Assembly: GCF_000196895.1 (NCBI RefSeq)
Contig: NC_014297.1
Location: 930,001 to 994,000 of the forward strand
DNA length: 64,000 bases
Direction: 5' to 3'
From: Halalkalicoccus jeotgali B3
GTDB taxonomy: Archaea; Halobacteriota; Halobacteria; Halobacteriales; Halalkalicoccaceae
Under the pieces are notes generated by a model. The model saw only the letters and a program-made list of their open reading frames with translations. It searched no databases and was not told where the DNA came from. This document shows positions 16,147 to 25,185 of the stretch, piece after piece (position 1 is the stretch's first letter; every line of letters begins with the position of its first letter). Made by a program: the position numbers and the translations under genes.

Positions 16147-17217
16147 ATGAGCAAGCCTACGCCCGAAGTCTACGAGGAGGGCCGCGGGATGGACGCACAC
16201 AACCAAGTGATGCGTTCGATCCGCGCCGAGAAGGACCGAACCTACGACCCCCACGAGCCCACGCGGGTCTGGCTCGACGAGGACAACACCCCCAACGGGG
16301 TCAGGCAGTCGCTGACGATCATCCTCAACACCGGCGGCTGTCGCTGGGCGCGCGCGGGCGGCTGTACGATGTGTGGCTACGTCGCCGAGTCGGTCGAGGG
16401 TGGTAGCGTGAGCCACGAGGCGCTGATGGATCAGATCGAGGTCTGTCTGGAACACGAACGCGCGGAGGCCGACGAAAAGAGCCCGCTGATCAAGATCTAC
16501 ACCTCGGGGAGTTTCCTCGACGAGCGCGAGGTCGGGGCGCGCTCCCGGCAAGCGATCGCGGAAACCTTCGGGGACCGCGAGCGCATCGTCGTCGAGAGCC
16601 TGCCCGACTTCGTCGAAGCCGAACGGGTCGGCGACTTCACAGAACAGGGGCTCGCAACCGACGTGGCCGTGGGGCTCGAAACGGCCACCGACCGGGTGCG
16701 CCGGGACTGCGTGAACAAGTACTTCGAGTTCGCCGATTTCATCGAGGCAAGCGAGGCTGCCGAGGCGGCGGGCGCGGGCATCAAAGCTTATCTACTGCTC
16801 AAACCCCCCTTCCTCACCGAAAGCGAGGCCGTCGAGGACATGAAACGGTCGATCCGTCGGTGTGCCGAGTACGCCCACACCGTCTCGATGAACCCGACGA
16901 ACGTCCAGCGGTATACGATGGTCGACGAACTGTATTTCCGGGGCGGCTATCGGCCGCCGTGGCTCTGGTCGGTCGCCGAAATCCTCGACTCGACGGCCGA
17001 CGCCGACGCCATCGTCGTCTCGGATCCGGTGGGTCACGGTTCGGATCGGGGGCCGCACAACTGCGGGGAGTGTGACGACCGCGTCCAGCGCGCGATCAAG
17101 GACTTCGACCTCCGGCAGGACCCATCGGTGTTCGAGCAGGTCTCCTGTGAGTGTAAGGCGACCTGGGAGGCAGTGATGGAGCGCGAGGCGGGCTATAATA
17201 TGCCCCTAGCGCGGTGA
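16147..17217 (+). CDS. raSEA: Archaeosine biosynthesis radical SAM enzyme RaSEA
   Basis: 356 residues. The radical SAM cluster lies in the CRWARAGGCTMCGY stretch (about residues 64-77), with the preceding SLTIILNTGG and the following 'SPLIKIYTSGSFLDERE' region typical of this family. A C-terminal cysteine set (NCGECDDR, CECKATW) may bind a second metal site. RaSEA works with ArcS to convert the lysine adduct of preQ0 at tRNA position 15 to archaeosine. ArcS is not in the window. The ATG at 16147 was chosen, as upstream in-frame sequence overlaps the preceding gene. Confidence 0.88.
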   Translation: MSKPTPEVYEEGRGMDAHNQVMRSIRAEKDRTYDPHEPTRVWLDEDNTPNGVRQSLTIILNTGGCRWARAGGCTMCGYVAESVEGGSVSHEALMDQIEVCLEHERAEADEKSPLIKIYTSGSFLDEREVGARSRQAIAETFGDRERIVVESLPDFVEAERVGDFTEQGLATDVAVGLETATDRVRRDCVNKYFEFADFIEASEAAEAAGAGIKAYLLLKPPFLTESEAVEDMKRSIRRCAEYAHTVSMNPTNVQRYTMVDELYFRGGYRPPWLWSVAEILDSTADADAIVVSDPVGHGSDRGPHNCGECDDRVQRAIKDFDLRQDPSVFEQVSCECKATWEAVMEREAGYNMPLAR

Positions 17218-17308
17218 GTTAACCGCCAACTAAGGACTACTCGGCGGTCATTAACGAAGTACGAAGGGGGCGTAGGGGGACGTACCGTCGGTGACGACGG
17301 CGACCCAC

Positions 17309-17425
17309 ATGGCATATGAGACAGACGAAGCGGTCGTCCACGCGGACGGCTGGTTCATCATCCGAAACACGGAGAACCCCGCCCAATGGCTCGCGAGTGA
17401 CGCACCCGTCGACATCCGTCGGTAG
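17309..17425 (+). CDS. 38-residue haloarchaeal-type small protein
   Basis: ATG to TAG reading frame below usual length cut-offs. Sequence runs MAYETDEAVVHADGWFII, then RNTENPAQWLASDAPVDI, then RR. The Trp-Phe-Ile-Ile core followed by NTENPAQW and a terminal DIRR looks like a compact beta-hairpin plus turn, unlike random GC-rich frames, and I recall similar small proteins in haloarchaeal genomes. Function unknown. The downstream 160 bases hold no convincing gene. Confidence 0.6.
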   Translation: MAYETDEAVVHADGWFIIRNTENPAQWLASDAPVDIRR

Positions 17426-17551
17426 GTGTGTCGGGGCTGTACGCGATCGACGCCTCGCTCATCAAACGGGCCGATCTCCCAGAGTAGCCCTCATTGATAG
17501 CTCACCGCCCGACGGCCGTCCGGCGGGACTCGACGAGGCCGACGGCCCGAA

Positions 17552-17563
17552 GAGTAATTACTC
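17552..17563. promoter_or_regulatory. 12-base perfect palindrome at the DUF4097 lipoprotein promoter
   Basis: GAGTAATTACTC is self-complementary and lies 22-33 bases before the ATG at 17586, overlapping where a TATA box should be. It could be a TATA element whose symmetry is incidental or an operator covering it. Confidence 0.4.
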
Positions 17564-17585
17564 CCCCTCGAAACATATTGGGCAG

Positions 17586-18401
17586 ATGGAACGAACCTCC
17601 GGTCGACGTGCAGTACTCGGTAGTTGTGGCCTCGCGGTTTCCGCGTTTCTCTCCGGCTGTACCGGCGAACTGACCCTCGGCGGCGACCGGGAGGAGCTGA
17701 ATCGGACGTTCGAGGCGCCGAACGCGCTCGCCGTCGAAACTGACAGCGGCGCCGTGACCGTCCACCCGACCGGCGCCGATCGGATCGAACTCCACGCGAT
17801 CAAACGCTCGAAATCGCCGATTTCGGACACCGACGGGACGAGGGTCGAGACGGTCCGCGATGCGGATAGACTCCGAATCGTCGCGGAAACGGGGGGCGGA
17901 GCGTGGTTCGGTTCCGCGGGGACGATTTCGCTCGACGTCGGCGTTCCGGCGAAAACGAGACTCGAGCACGCCGCCGCCCAGAACGGCCCGGCCACCGTGA
18001 CCGACGTGGCCGGCGACGCGCGAATCGAATCGACGAACGGGGCGGTGATCGCTCGCCGTATCGACGGTGCGGTCTCGCTGTCGTCCACCAACGGTGCGAT
18101 ACGCGCACACGAGATCGCGGCACTCGATCGGGCGGAGACGACGAACGGATCGATCGATCTCGCGGTTCCCGCGGTCAGAAGAGACGCCTCGATCACCACG
18201 ACGAACGGGCCGATAACGGCAGCGCTTGCCCCGGACCTCGACGCCGACGTGATTGCCACGACGACGAACGGCTCGACCGCTACCGACGGGCTCGCGCTGA
18301 GCGGAACCGACGACTCCGCCACCGGCACGCTCGGCGACGGAACGTACGAGCTCCTCGTCGAGTCGACGAACGGCACGATCACGCTCGAAGCGCTCGGGTG
18401 A
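17586..18401 (+). CDS. DUF4097-type beta-repeat lipoprotein
   Basis: 271 residues. Tat-like N-terminus (GRRAVLGSCGLAVSAF) with lipobox SGCTG, so surface-anchored. The body has at least six short repeats built on (T/S)TNG plus a hydrophobic residue (STNGAV, STNGAI, TTNGSI, TTNGPI, TTNGST, STNGTI), the parallel beta-repeat signature of DUF4097 proteins. Acts outside the cell, function unknown. Stand-alone gene between unrelated neighbours. Confidence 0.85.
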   Translation: MERTSGRRAVLGSCGLAVSAFLSGCTGELTLGGDREELNRTFEAPNALAVETDSGAVTVHPTGADRIELHAIKRSKSPISDTDGTRVETVRDADRLRIVAETGGGAWFGSAGTISLDVGVPAKTRLEHAAAQNGPATVTDVAGDARIESTNGAVIARRIDGAVSLSSTNGAIRAHEIAALDRAETTNGSIDLAVPAVRRDASITTTNGPITAALAPDLDADVIATTTNGSTATDGLALSGTDDSATGTLGDGTYELLVESTNGTITLEALG

Positions 18402-18425
18402 TCCTGTTCTGTCGGATTCCTCGGT

Positions 18426-19097
18426 CTAAGCGAACCCGTCGAGGATCCCGCGGCCGTCGGTCCCGCCGACGTCCGCGAGGACGGCGCGTTCGGGATGGGG
18501 CATGAGCACCGCGACCGACTCGCGTTTGCCACAGACTCCGGCGACGTTGCCCGTCGAACCGTTCGGGTTCGCCGCCGCCGTCACGCGGCCCGCAGCATCG
18601 CAGTACCGAAACAGCACCCGGTTCTCCGCTTCGAGGCGATCCAACTCGGATTCGCTGATCTCGAAGCGTCCCTCGCCGTGGGCGATCGGCAGCGTGATCA
18701 CCTCGCCCTCTTCGTACCCTCCCGTCCACGGCGTCCCGGCGTTCTCGACCCGTAGGTGAACGCGTTCGCACTGAAAGCGCGCGCTCGCGTTCGTCGTGAA
18801 GGCACCGGGGGTGAGGCCCGATTCGCTGCCGATCTGAGCGCCGTTGCAGACCCCGAGGATCGGGACGCCCTCGTCGGCGGCGTCCCGGACCTCGCGTAGG
18901 ATCGGCGAGCGGGCGGCCATCGCGCCGGCCCTGAGGTAGTCGCCGTAGGAAAAGCCCCCGGGAAGGACGATTCCCGTGGTCTCCTCGGGCAGTCCGTCCT
19001 CGTGCCAGACGATCTCGCTTTCGATCCCCATCGCCGAGAGCGCGCGTTCCGCGTCCCGGTCGCAGTTCGAGCCGCCGAACCGGACGATGGTGATCAT
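18426..19097 (-). CDS. purQ: Phosphoribosylformylglycinamidine synthase, glutaminase subunit
   Basis: 223 residues. Class I glutamine amidotransferase: nucleophile Cys in GVCNGAQIG (about residue 86), PGGFSYGDYLRAG oxyanion region and C-terminal MPHPERA with the catalytic His and Glu. Releases ammonia from glutamine for PurL in step 4 of purine synthesis. Start ATG overlaps the purS stop (ATGA), so the pair is translationally coupled. purL is not in the window. Confidence 0.96.
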   Translation of the reverse strand: MITIVRFGGSNCDRDAERALSAMGIESEIVWHEDGLPEETTGIVLPGGFSYGDYLRAGAMAARSPILREVRDAADEGVPILGVCNGAQIGSESGLTPGAFTTNASARFQCERVHLRVENAGTPWTGGYEEGEVITLPIAHGEGRFEISESELDRLEAENRVLFRYCDAAGRVTAAANPNGSTGNVAGVCGKRESVAVLMPHPERAVLADVGGTDGRGILDGFA

Positions 19098-19345
19098 CGC
19101 CGAACGACCTCCACCTCGTAGTCGTGGATCGTCGGGTTCGCAAGCAGGCGTTGGGCCATCTCGTCGGCCCGCCGTTCGGCCGCCGTCTCCGAGTCGGCGT
19201 CGAGATCGATCTCGAAGCGGTCGGCCGACCGGAGGTCTTCGAGGTCGAACTCGAGGCGTTCGAGCGCCCGTTTCGTGGTTTCGGCCTCGGGATCGAGAAC
19301 GCCGCGCTTGAGACGAACGGTCACGATCGCGGTGTAAGCGGCCAT
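19094..19345 (-). CDS. purS: Phosphoribosylformylglycinamidine synthase subunit PurS
   Basis: 83 residues with PurS signatures: YTAIVTVRLKRGVLDPEAET at the start and RLLANPTIHDYEVEVV at the end. Small dimer that bridges PurQ and PurL. First gene of the purSQ pair. Confidence 0.95.
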   Translation of the reverse strand: MAAYTAIVTVRLKRGVLDPEAETTKRALERLEFDLEDLRSADRFEIDLDADSETAAERRADEMAQRLLANPTIHDYEVEVVRR

Positions 19346-19498
19346 ACGCGAGAAGCGCGGTCGTGCTCAAAAGCTCTTTCTACTCGACGGGGTCATACAC
19401 GAACGTGTAGTCGTTCCCGTGGAGGCGGACGGACGGACACGTTTTTGCCCGTGACCCACCGACCGGAGGCTAATGACGCGGACTGTGTGGTGGCGACG

Positions 19499-20446
19499 AT
19501 GACGCCGCCGTTGACGGAGATCACGGTCGTCGGCGACGACAAGACGGGGTTGATCGCGCGCGTGACGACGCTGCTGTTCGAGCGCGACATCAATATCGAG
19601 GACCTCGATCAAGCCGTCAGGGACGGGCTGTTCCGGATGACGATGCACGTCGACGCGAGCGCGATGACCTGCAGCCGGGCGGAACTCAGGGAGGCCCTCG
19701 ACGCACTGGGCGAGGACCTCGGCGTCGACGTGCAGGTCCGGTTCCCCTCGGACCGCGAGACACAGGGCATCGCCGTGCTGGTCACCACGGAGAGTCACCC
19801 CCTCGAAGCGCTGTTCGAGGCGTGGGCCAACGACGAACTGGGTGCCGACATCTCCGTCGTGATCGGCAATCACCCCGACCTCGAACCGCTCTGTGAGCAC
19901 TACGGCGTGCCGTTTCACGATATCGGCACCGAGTCGGGGACCGCAAGCGAGGAGCGTCTGCTCGAACTCCTCGAGCGCTACGAGGTCGACCTGATCGTGC
20001 TGGCACGGTTCATGCGCATCCTCTCGCCGAACGTCGTCTTTCGTTACGAGGACCGCATCATCAACGTCCACCCGAGCCTGCTACCCGCTTTCCCGGGCGC
20101 CGAGGCCTACCGTCAGGCCATCGAGGAAGGTGTGCGCGTCGCGGGCGTGACCGCCCACTACGTCACGACCGATCTCGATCAGGGCCCGATCATCACCCAG
20201 CGGGCGTTCAACCTGCCCGACGACACCGATCTCGACGAGATCAAACGCCGTGGCCAACCCCTCGAGGCCGAGGCGTTACTCGAGGCCGTCCGGCTCCACC
20301 TGGATAAGGCGATCGCCGTCCACCGCGGGCGCACCGAACTCCGGGGGGCGAGCGACGGGGAGTACCAACTCGGCATGGATCGCGCGGTCGACGAGATAAA
20401 TCCGGATCGACCGATCGACGGGATCGGGGCGGTGCTAACCGACTAG
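19499..20446 (+). CDS. purU: Formyltetrahydrofolate deformylase PurU-type
   Basis: 315 residues: N-terminal ACT domain (ITVVGDDKTGLIARVTTLLFE, 5-80) and C-terminal formyltransferase-fold domain with 'VIGNHPDLEPLCEHYGVPFHDI', the catalytic NVHPSLLPAFPG and the HYVTTDLDQGPII Asp motif. Hydrolyses formyl-THF to formate and THF, or acts in one-carbon supply for purine synthesis, fitting the purQ/S and purC neighbours. ATG at 19499 chosen, with upstream in-frame sequence unlike protein. Its stop shares the CTAG tetramer with the converging purC stop. Confidence 0.9.
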   Translation: MTPPLTEITVVGDDKTGLIARVTTLLFERDINIEDLDQAVRDGLFRMTMHVDASAMTCSRAELREALDALGEDLGVDVQVRFPSDRETQGIAVLVTTESHPLEALFEAWANDELGADISVVIGNHPDLEPLCEHYGVPFHDIGTESGTASEERLLELLERYEVDLIVLARFMRILSPNVVFRYEDRIINVHPSLLPAFPGAEAYRQAIEEGVRVAGVTAHYVTTDLDQGPIITQRAFNLPDDTDLDEIKRRGQPLEAEALLEAVRLHLDKAIAVHRGRTELRGASDGEYQLGMDRAVDEINPDRPIDGIGAVLTD

Positions 20447-21456
20447 AGCGACCGGACCCGCTCGATCACCGCATCGATCGGCGGGGCCGCGAACCACTCC
20501 TCGTCGGTGTAGGCGTTCGTCCCTGCTGCGTACATCTCGGAGGCCAGATCGACGACTTCTGTAGGGAGGGGCTCGGGATCGCGCCCACAGAGCGCCCGCC
20601 AGTCGGCGATGTTTTCGGACTTCGCGTCGTCTTTGGCCGACTCGACCGCCTCGACCCAGTCGGGCTGGGTGCGTTTGTGATACCCTCTGAGGACCTCCTT
20701 CGAGAGCTGCTGGCCCGCGTAGGAAAAGCGGTTCTCGTCGAAAGTGCCGACCACGTCCGCGACGCGGACCTCGCCGTCGACGTAACAACACTCGATCTTG
20801 CCGTCCTCGTGGACGAACCCGGTCGAGCGCGCCTGTTCGCTCACGACGCGCTCGACCTCGTGGGCGACCGATTCGAGGGCCGCCAGATCCGCTTTTCCAG
20901 CTATCGTCTCGGCCTCCTCGCGCGCGAGATATCGGTCGCTTTCCTCGTACTTCGTCGAGAACTCGACGATCGGCTCCTCGAGTTCGACCGGCCGATCGGG
21001 CCACTCCTCGAAGTCGAGTCCGTGCTCGCCGGGTTCGCTTCGCCGCCGCAGGCTCGATCCCTCCGGGACCCGGTTCCGAAAGACGATTTCCAGTGGGACG
21101 AGGTAGTTCTCGCCCGCCTCGGTGTGGTAAGCGTCGTAGTCGTAGGCGCGCCCCTCGTGGGGCAGTTCGGGTACCTGCACGAGATCGATCGCCATCCGAA
21201 CGGGTGGGTTCTCGACCTCGGCGAGCGCTCGTGCGTCCTCGCCGACGCCCCGATAGTGGGTCGGCACCCCCGCCGATTCGAGGGATTCGAAGTTGAACGC
21301 ACCCATCGTACAGAGGCTTGCGCCCTTTCGCGGGATCGCATCGGGCATCCGTCCCCAGTCGAACACCGAGTAGGCGTCCGTGAAGACGAACGCACCCACG
21401 CCCGGTTCGGACGCCGTCGGTTCGTGCTCGACATGAAACTCCTTGACGCTCGTCAT
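20443..21456 (-). CDS. purC: Phosphoribosylaminoimidazole-succinocarboxamide synthase
   Basis: 337 residues, near the long archaeal/fungal SAICAR synthase form. Visible: FVFTDAYSVFDWGRMPDAIPRKGA substrate region, the PLEIVFRNRVPEGSSLRRR motif and FVHEDGKIECC. Joins aspartate to CAIR in purine synthesis. Converges with purU, sharing a CTAG stop tetramer. Confidence 0.92.
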   Translation of the reverse strand: MTSVKEFHVEHEPTASEPGVGAFVFTDAYSVFDWGRMPDAIPRKGASLCTMGAFNFESLESAGVPTHYRGVGEDARALAEVENPPVRMAIDLVQVPELPHEGRAYDYDAYHTEAGENYLVPLEIVFRNRVPEGSSLRRRSEPGEHGLDFEEWPDRPVELEEPIVEFSTKYEESDRYLAREEAETIAGKADLAALESVAHEVERVVSEQARSTGFVHEDGKIECCYVDGEVRVADVVGTFDENRFSYAGQQLSKEVLRGYHKRTQPDWVEAVESAKDDAKSENIADWRALCGRDPEPLPTEVVDLASEMYAAGTNAYTDEEWFAAPPIDAVIERVRSL

Positions 21457-21584
21457 CGTCTCCCCTCGTTCATGGAGCGAGTCGTTTCGGCCCCGGCATG
21501 AACGTTTCCCGTTGATCGCGTTAGCGACGTGCTAATGCTAATTCATGTCTGTATAACTACTATTGGTCATCCCCTCTCGAGCGT

Positions 21585-21818
21585 ATGAACGTCCGGTTCT
21601 GCCCCGACTGTGTCTCCCGTGGCGTGGACTGCCCGCTGATGATGTCCGGAGAGTGTACGCACTGTGGCCGCTACGACGCGCCGGTTTCCCGTCAGGTCGC
21701 CGACTACGAGTACCGGCTTCGGTTCGCGTGGGACTCGTTTCGGTTCCGACTCGGGATCCCCGCCGCAACGCTCCGCGCCCGCTCGGCCCTCATGCGGTTT
21801 CTCGCGTTCCGCCGGTAG
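21585..21818 (+). CDS. Small zinc-ribbon-like protein
   Basis: 77 residues. Four cysteines in the first 30 residues (CPDC, C, CTHC) suggest one zinc site. The C-terminal half is basic and amphipathic (RLRFAWDSFRFRLG, then RARSALMRFLAFRR), suggesting nucleic-acid or membrane-surface contact. A TATA-like TGTATAACTA lies near 21548-21557. No named family recognised. Confidence 0.65.
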   Translation: MNVRFCPDCVSRGVDCPLMMSGECTHCGRYDAPVSRQVADYEYRLRFAWDSFRFRLGIPAATLRARSALMRFLAFRR

Positions 21819-21856
21819 ATCCGGGTCGTTATTCGCCCGCCCGTCCTACCGGAGTC

Positions 21857-22603
21857 ATGGACGACGCGATCGACCGACTCGCGAGCGCGATCCGTAGAGC
21901 CGAATCGACGGTCGCGCTGACCGGCGCGGGCCTCAGCACCGCCTCCGGGATCCCCGACTTCCGGGGCGAGGAGGGGATCTGGAACGCGCAGTTCGATCCC
22001 GCGGACTTCCGGATCGAACGTTTTCTCTCCGATCCCGCCGGCTTCTGGACCGACCGGCTGGCTCTTCACGAGGCGATGTTCGGTACGGAAATCGAGCCGA
22101 ACGTCGCCCACGAGGCGCTCGCAACGATGGAGTCACGGGGACGACTCGACGCCGTAATCACGCAAAACACCGACGGCCTGCACGCCGCGGCGGGTTCTCG
22201 GGAAGTGTTCGAACTCCACGGTAACGCCCATAGAGTGGTCTGTATGGACTGTGGGCACAGGGGGGACGCCGAGCCGGTCCGCGAGCGGGTTCGCGGGGGC
22301 GAGCGTCCGCCCCGATGTGACTGTGGGGGGCTTCTCAAACCCGACGTGGTGCTCTTTGGCGAGTTGCTGCCCGAGGCGATCATGGCCGAGGCACAGCGCC
22401 GCGCCAGGGAAAGCGACGTCTTTCTCGCCGTCGGTTCCTCGCTGACGGTCGAACCCGCCGGCTCGCTTCCGAAGATCGCCGCCCGTGATGGGTTCCTCGC
22501 GGTCTGTAACTTCGACCCGACACCCCACGACGATCGGGCGGCTGTCGTCCTCCACGAGGACGTGACCGAAGTCCTACCCGCGCTCGCGGCGCGGCTCGCC
22601 TAG
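21857..22603 (+). CDS. Sir2-family NAD-dependent protein deacylase
   Basis: 248 residues: GAGLSTASGIPDFRG (NAD-binding, about 22-36), QNTDGLH, catalytic His in ELHGNAH, zinc cysteines CMDCG and CDCGG, and GSSLTVEPAG. Removes acyl groups from lysine using NAD. Starts 38 bases after the zinc-ribbon gene and may be co-transcribed. Its TAG stop shares the CTAG tetramer with the converging lactonase-like gene. Confidence 0.93.
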   Translation: MDDAIDRLASAIRRAESTVALTGAGLSTASGIPDFRGEEGIWNAQFDPADFRIERFLSDPAGFWTDRLALHEAMFGTEIEPNVAHEALATMESRGRLDAVITQNTDGLHAAAGSREVFELHGNAHRVVCMDCGHRGDAEPVRERVRGGERPPRCDCGGLLKPDVVLFGELLPEAIMAEAQRRARESDVFLAVGSSLTVEPAGSLPKIAARDGFLAVCNFDPTPHDDRAAVVLHEDVTEVLPALAARLA

Positions 22604-23403
22604 CGGAGCCCGCCTTCGAGACGCGAGAGCGAGTCGGGGTCGTGACCGAAAAACAGCGTCGCGTCCTCGCGGCGTTCCAGTTCTTTGAGCCATCGAAGGC
22701 TGTCGTACCAGTCCCGTTTGCTCCACAGAAGGGTCGGCCCGAGCGGGAGCCCCTCGGTGTAGTTCTCGGCGACGTAGGCCTGATCGCCCGCGACGATCAC
22801 GGCCCCGGCTTCGGGAAGCGCCAAGCGAAGCCCCATCAGTCCCGGCGTATGGCCGGGCAGGTGGAGGAATTCGATCCCCTCGACGTGTGTCTCGCGCTCG
22901 CCGTGGACGACTTGCCAGTTCAGATCGTGGTCGAAATCCCGAGCGAGATACGCGGGATCGCCCGCGGCGGTCTTCGCGCTGTAGTAGGCGTGTTTCAACT
23001 CCTCCTCGTGGACGTAGATCGGGGTGTCGGTACCCGCGAAATTGTGCAGGCCGCCGGCGTGATCCAGATGCAGGTGACTCTGGATCACGGCGTCGATCTC
23101 GGGGAGGGAATAGCCCGCCCGCTCTAGATCGTCCTCGAGGGGGTGGTCGTGTGCATCGTAGTGCTCGAAGGCATCATAGAGGTACGCGGGCCAGTAACCG
23201 TCGCCGGCCTCGGGATGCGAGCCGGTGTCCCACAGGATCGTCGCCTCGGGGTGCTCGATCACGAGATCGTAGACGGGTGTCTCGACGATCTCGGCGTCGG
23301 GGTTCGGGTCGCTCGCACTCGCGAGTTTGTATCCCTCGATCATGTAGTTCTTGTCGGCTCGGACCCGCCCGCGGTCGATCGGCGTGATCGTCGCGTCGAT
23401 CAT
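22600..23403 (-). CDS. Metallo-beta-lactamase-fold hydrolase, N-acyl-homoserine-lactonase-like
   Basis: 267 residues with the di-metal motif SHLHLDHAGG (about residues 110-119), a downstream His in LPGHTPG, GDQAYVAE and FFGHDPD. The order and spacing match AiiA/AttM-type lactonases, including the N-terminal 'PVYDLVIEHPEATILWDTG' segment. May open lactone rings, but haloarchaeal substrates are unproven and other hydrolase roles are possible. Confidence 0.82.
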   Translation of the reverse strand: MIDATITPIDRGRVRADKNYMIEGYKLASASDPNPDAEIVETPVYDLVIEHPEATILWDTGSHPEAGDGYWPAYLYDAFEHYDAHDHPLEDDLERAGYSLPEIDAVIQSHLHLDHAGGLHNFAGTDTPIYVHEEELKHAYYSAKTAAGDPAYLARDFDHDLNWQVVHGERETHVEGIEFLHLPGHTPGLMGLRLALPEAGAVIVAGDQAYVAENYTEGLPLGPTLLWSKRDWYDSLRWLKELERREDATLFFGHDPDSLSRLEGGLR

Positions 23404-23473
23404 ACCCTTCGTTGGGACGAGGCGGGCTTATACCCACCTCGGGGTTCATGCCCCACCCGACCGAACGGCCGGT

Positions 23474-24433
23474 ATGTCACGCGGCGTCTTGATTCCCGAA
23501 ACCGACCCAACCCCCGACTTTGCCGACTGGATCGGCTCCTTGGGGTACGACTCGATCTGGGCCAACGAACTCTGGGGACACGACGCGTTCGTCACGCTCG
23601 CGGCGATCGCGCCCCACACCGACGCGGCGCTCGGGACCGCCATCGTTAACGTCTACTCCCGGTCGCCGGCGGTACTCGCGGGCGCGGCCTCGTCCCTCTC
23701 GACGCTCGCCTCCGGGCCGATCAGACTGGGCATCGGCCCGAGCACGTCCAAGGCGATCGAGGACCTCCACGGCCACGAGTTCGACCGGCCCGTCCGCCGA
23801 CTGCACGAGACGGCTGAACTCGTCCACGCGTTCACCGCGGGCGAGGGGCGCGTCGAGTACGACGGGGAGGTCATTTCAGTCCGGGATTTCCCGGCACTCG
23901 ACGGCGATGTATCCGTCTACGCCGCCGCACTGGGTGAGACGAGTCGCCGCGCGACCGGGCGAACCGCCGACGGCTGGCTGCCACACATGATCCCGTTCGA
24001 CGAGCTGGAAAACGCGTTCGAGACCGTCCGGCAAACCGCCCGCGAGGCCGGCCGGGACCCCGCGCTCGACGTCTCGCCGTACGTCCCCGCGGCGGTCGCC
24101 GAGGACCCCGAAGCAGCGCGCGAGGCGATCCGCGGCCACGTCGCCTACTACGTCGGTAGCGGCGAGGGCTATCGCCGGGCGGTCTCGAAACGCTTCCCCG
24201 ACGAAGCCGACCGGATCGCGACCGCGTGGGCGGCGGGCGAGCGCGGACGTGCCCGCGAGGAAGTCACCGACGGGATGGTCGAGGCGCTCGGGGTGGCAGG
24301 AACTCCTGAAGGGGCACGCGAGCGGTTCGAGCGGGTCGCGGGGACGGCCCCGATCACCGAGCCGATCGTCGTGGTGCCCTCGAACGCAGGAAGAGAACTG
24401 GCCGAGCGAACGATCGAAACACTCGCGCCCTAA
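23474..24433 (+). CDS. LLM-class (F420-dependent type) oxidoreductase
   Basis: 319 residues of the luciferase-like TIM-barrel family. Marks: 'GYDSIWANELWGHDAF', 'ALGTAIVNVYSRSPAVLA', 'GIGPSTSKAIEDLHG' and 'ADGWLPHMIPFDELE'. Archaeal members use F420 rather than FMN, consistent with the F420 biosynthesis genes a few kb downstream (cofH, cofG, cofC). Substrate unknown. Start at 23474 follows the family N-terminus. Confidence 0.87.
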   Translation: MSRGVLIPETDPTPDFADWIGSLGYDSIWANELWGHDAFVTLAAIAPHTDAALGTAIVNVYSRSPAVLAGAASSLSTLASGPIRLGIGPSTSKAIEDLHGHEFDRPVRRLHETAELVHAFTAGEGRVEYDGEVISVRDFPALDGDVSVYAAALGETSRRATGRTADGWLPHMIPFDELENAFETVRQTAREAGRDPALDVSPYVPAAVAEDPEAAREAIRGHVAYYVGSGEGYRRAVSKRFPDEADRIATAWAAGERGRAREEVTDGMVEALGVAGTPEGARERFERVAGTAPITEPIVVVPSNAGRELAERTIETLAP

Positions 24434-25080
24434 ACGAGGGCAGGGATCTCCCGGAGGTCCGCGAGTCGGTGATCGACCGCCGGCCCGTCCTCGGCGCCGT
24501 AGATCGCCGTCCGCAGTCCGACCGCCTTCGCACCCTCGATGTCGTGGCGATACCGGTCGCCGACCATCAGCGAGCGCTCGGGAACGGTTTCGGACTTTCC
24601 GAGAGCCGTCTCGAACATCGCCGGATCGGGTTTCGTCCACCCGACCTCCTCGGAGATGGTGACCGAGTCGAACGCCTCGCGAACGTCGAACGTATCGAGG
24701 ATCCGCCGCCCCTCTTCGGCGTCGACGTCGCTGATCACGCCCAGATGGACCTCGTGTCCGGCGAGCGTCTCGACGGCCTCGACCGCTCCGGGGTTCGGTT
24801 CGATCGTCTCGGCCAGCACACGCTCGAAAGTCGACTCCCACTCCCCGTCGACGCCGAGCGCATCGATCGCTCGCTCGTAGCCCGCCCGCGCGGATCGGAA
24901 CTCCGTCCCCTCGCGCTCGCGGAAGTGCGCACCCAACTCCGTGCGCCACGTTTCAAGGGCGCTCTCGGGATCGTCGACCTCGCTGCGGGCGTACAGGTCG
25001 CTGACGAAGCGCTCGTGGGCCTGCCGGACCGTGGCCGAATCGAGGAGCACGCCGCCGATGTCGAAGAACACGGCGTCCAT
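24430..25080 (-). CDS. HAD-superfamily hydrolase
   Basis: 216 residues. Motif I FFDIGGVLLDS (nucleophile Asp, the second Asp replaced by Gly), motif II VISDVD, motif III Lys in WTKPDP, motif IV GDRYRHDIEGA. Small-molecule phosphatase or dehalogenase-type member. The DIG motif weakens a confident phosphatase call. Stops overlap the converging LLM gene by 4 bases. Confidence 0.88.
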   Translation of the reverse strand: MDAVFFDIGGVLLDSATVRQAHERFVSDLYARSEVDDPESALETWRTELGAHFREREGTEFRSARAGYERAIDALGVDGEWESTFERVLAETIEPNPGAVEAVETLAGHEVHLGVISDVDAEEGRRILDTFDVREAFDSVTISEEVGWTKPDPAMFETALGKSETVPERSLMVGDRYRHDIEGAKAVGLRTAIYGAEDGPAVDHRLADLREIPALV

Positions 25081-25185
25081 GATGAGGGGCTACCGACCAT
25101 CGGTGCTTATCGCTGTCGATGGCCGAGACTCCCGTCGAGCGCCCCATCGATCAGGTTTTTGTTCCTGCGGGGCGGCCATACGGTG

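Noticed and set aside
17428-17487. 19-codon frame after the 38-aa gene
   Set aside because: Too short and without independent support.
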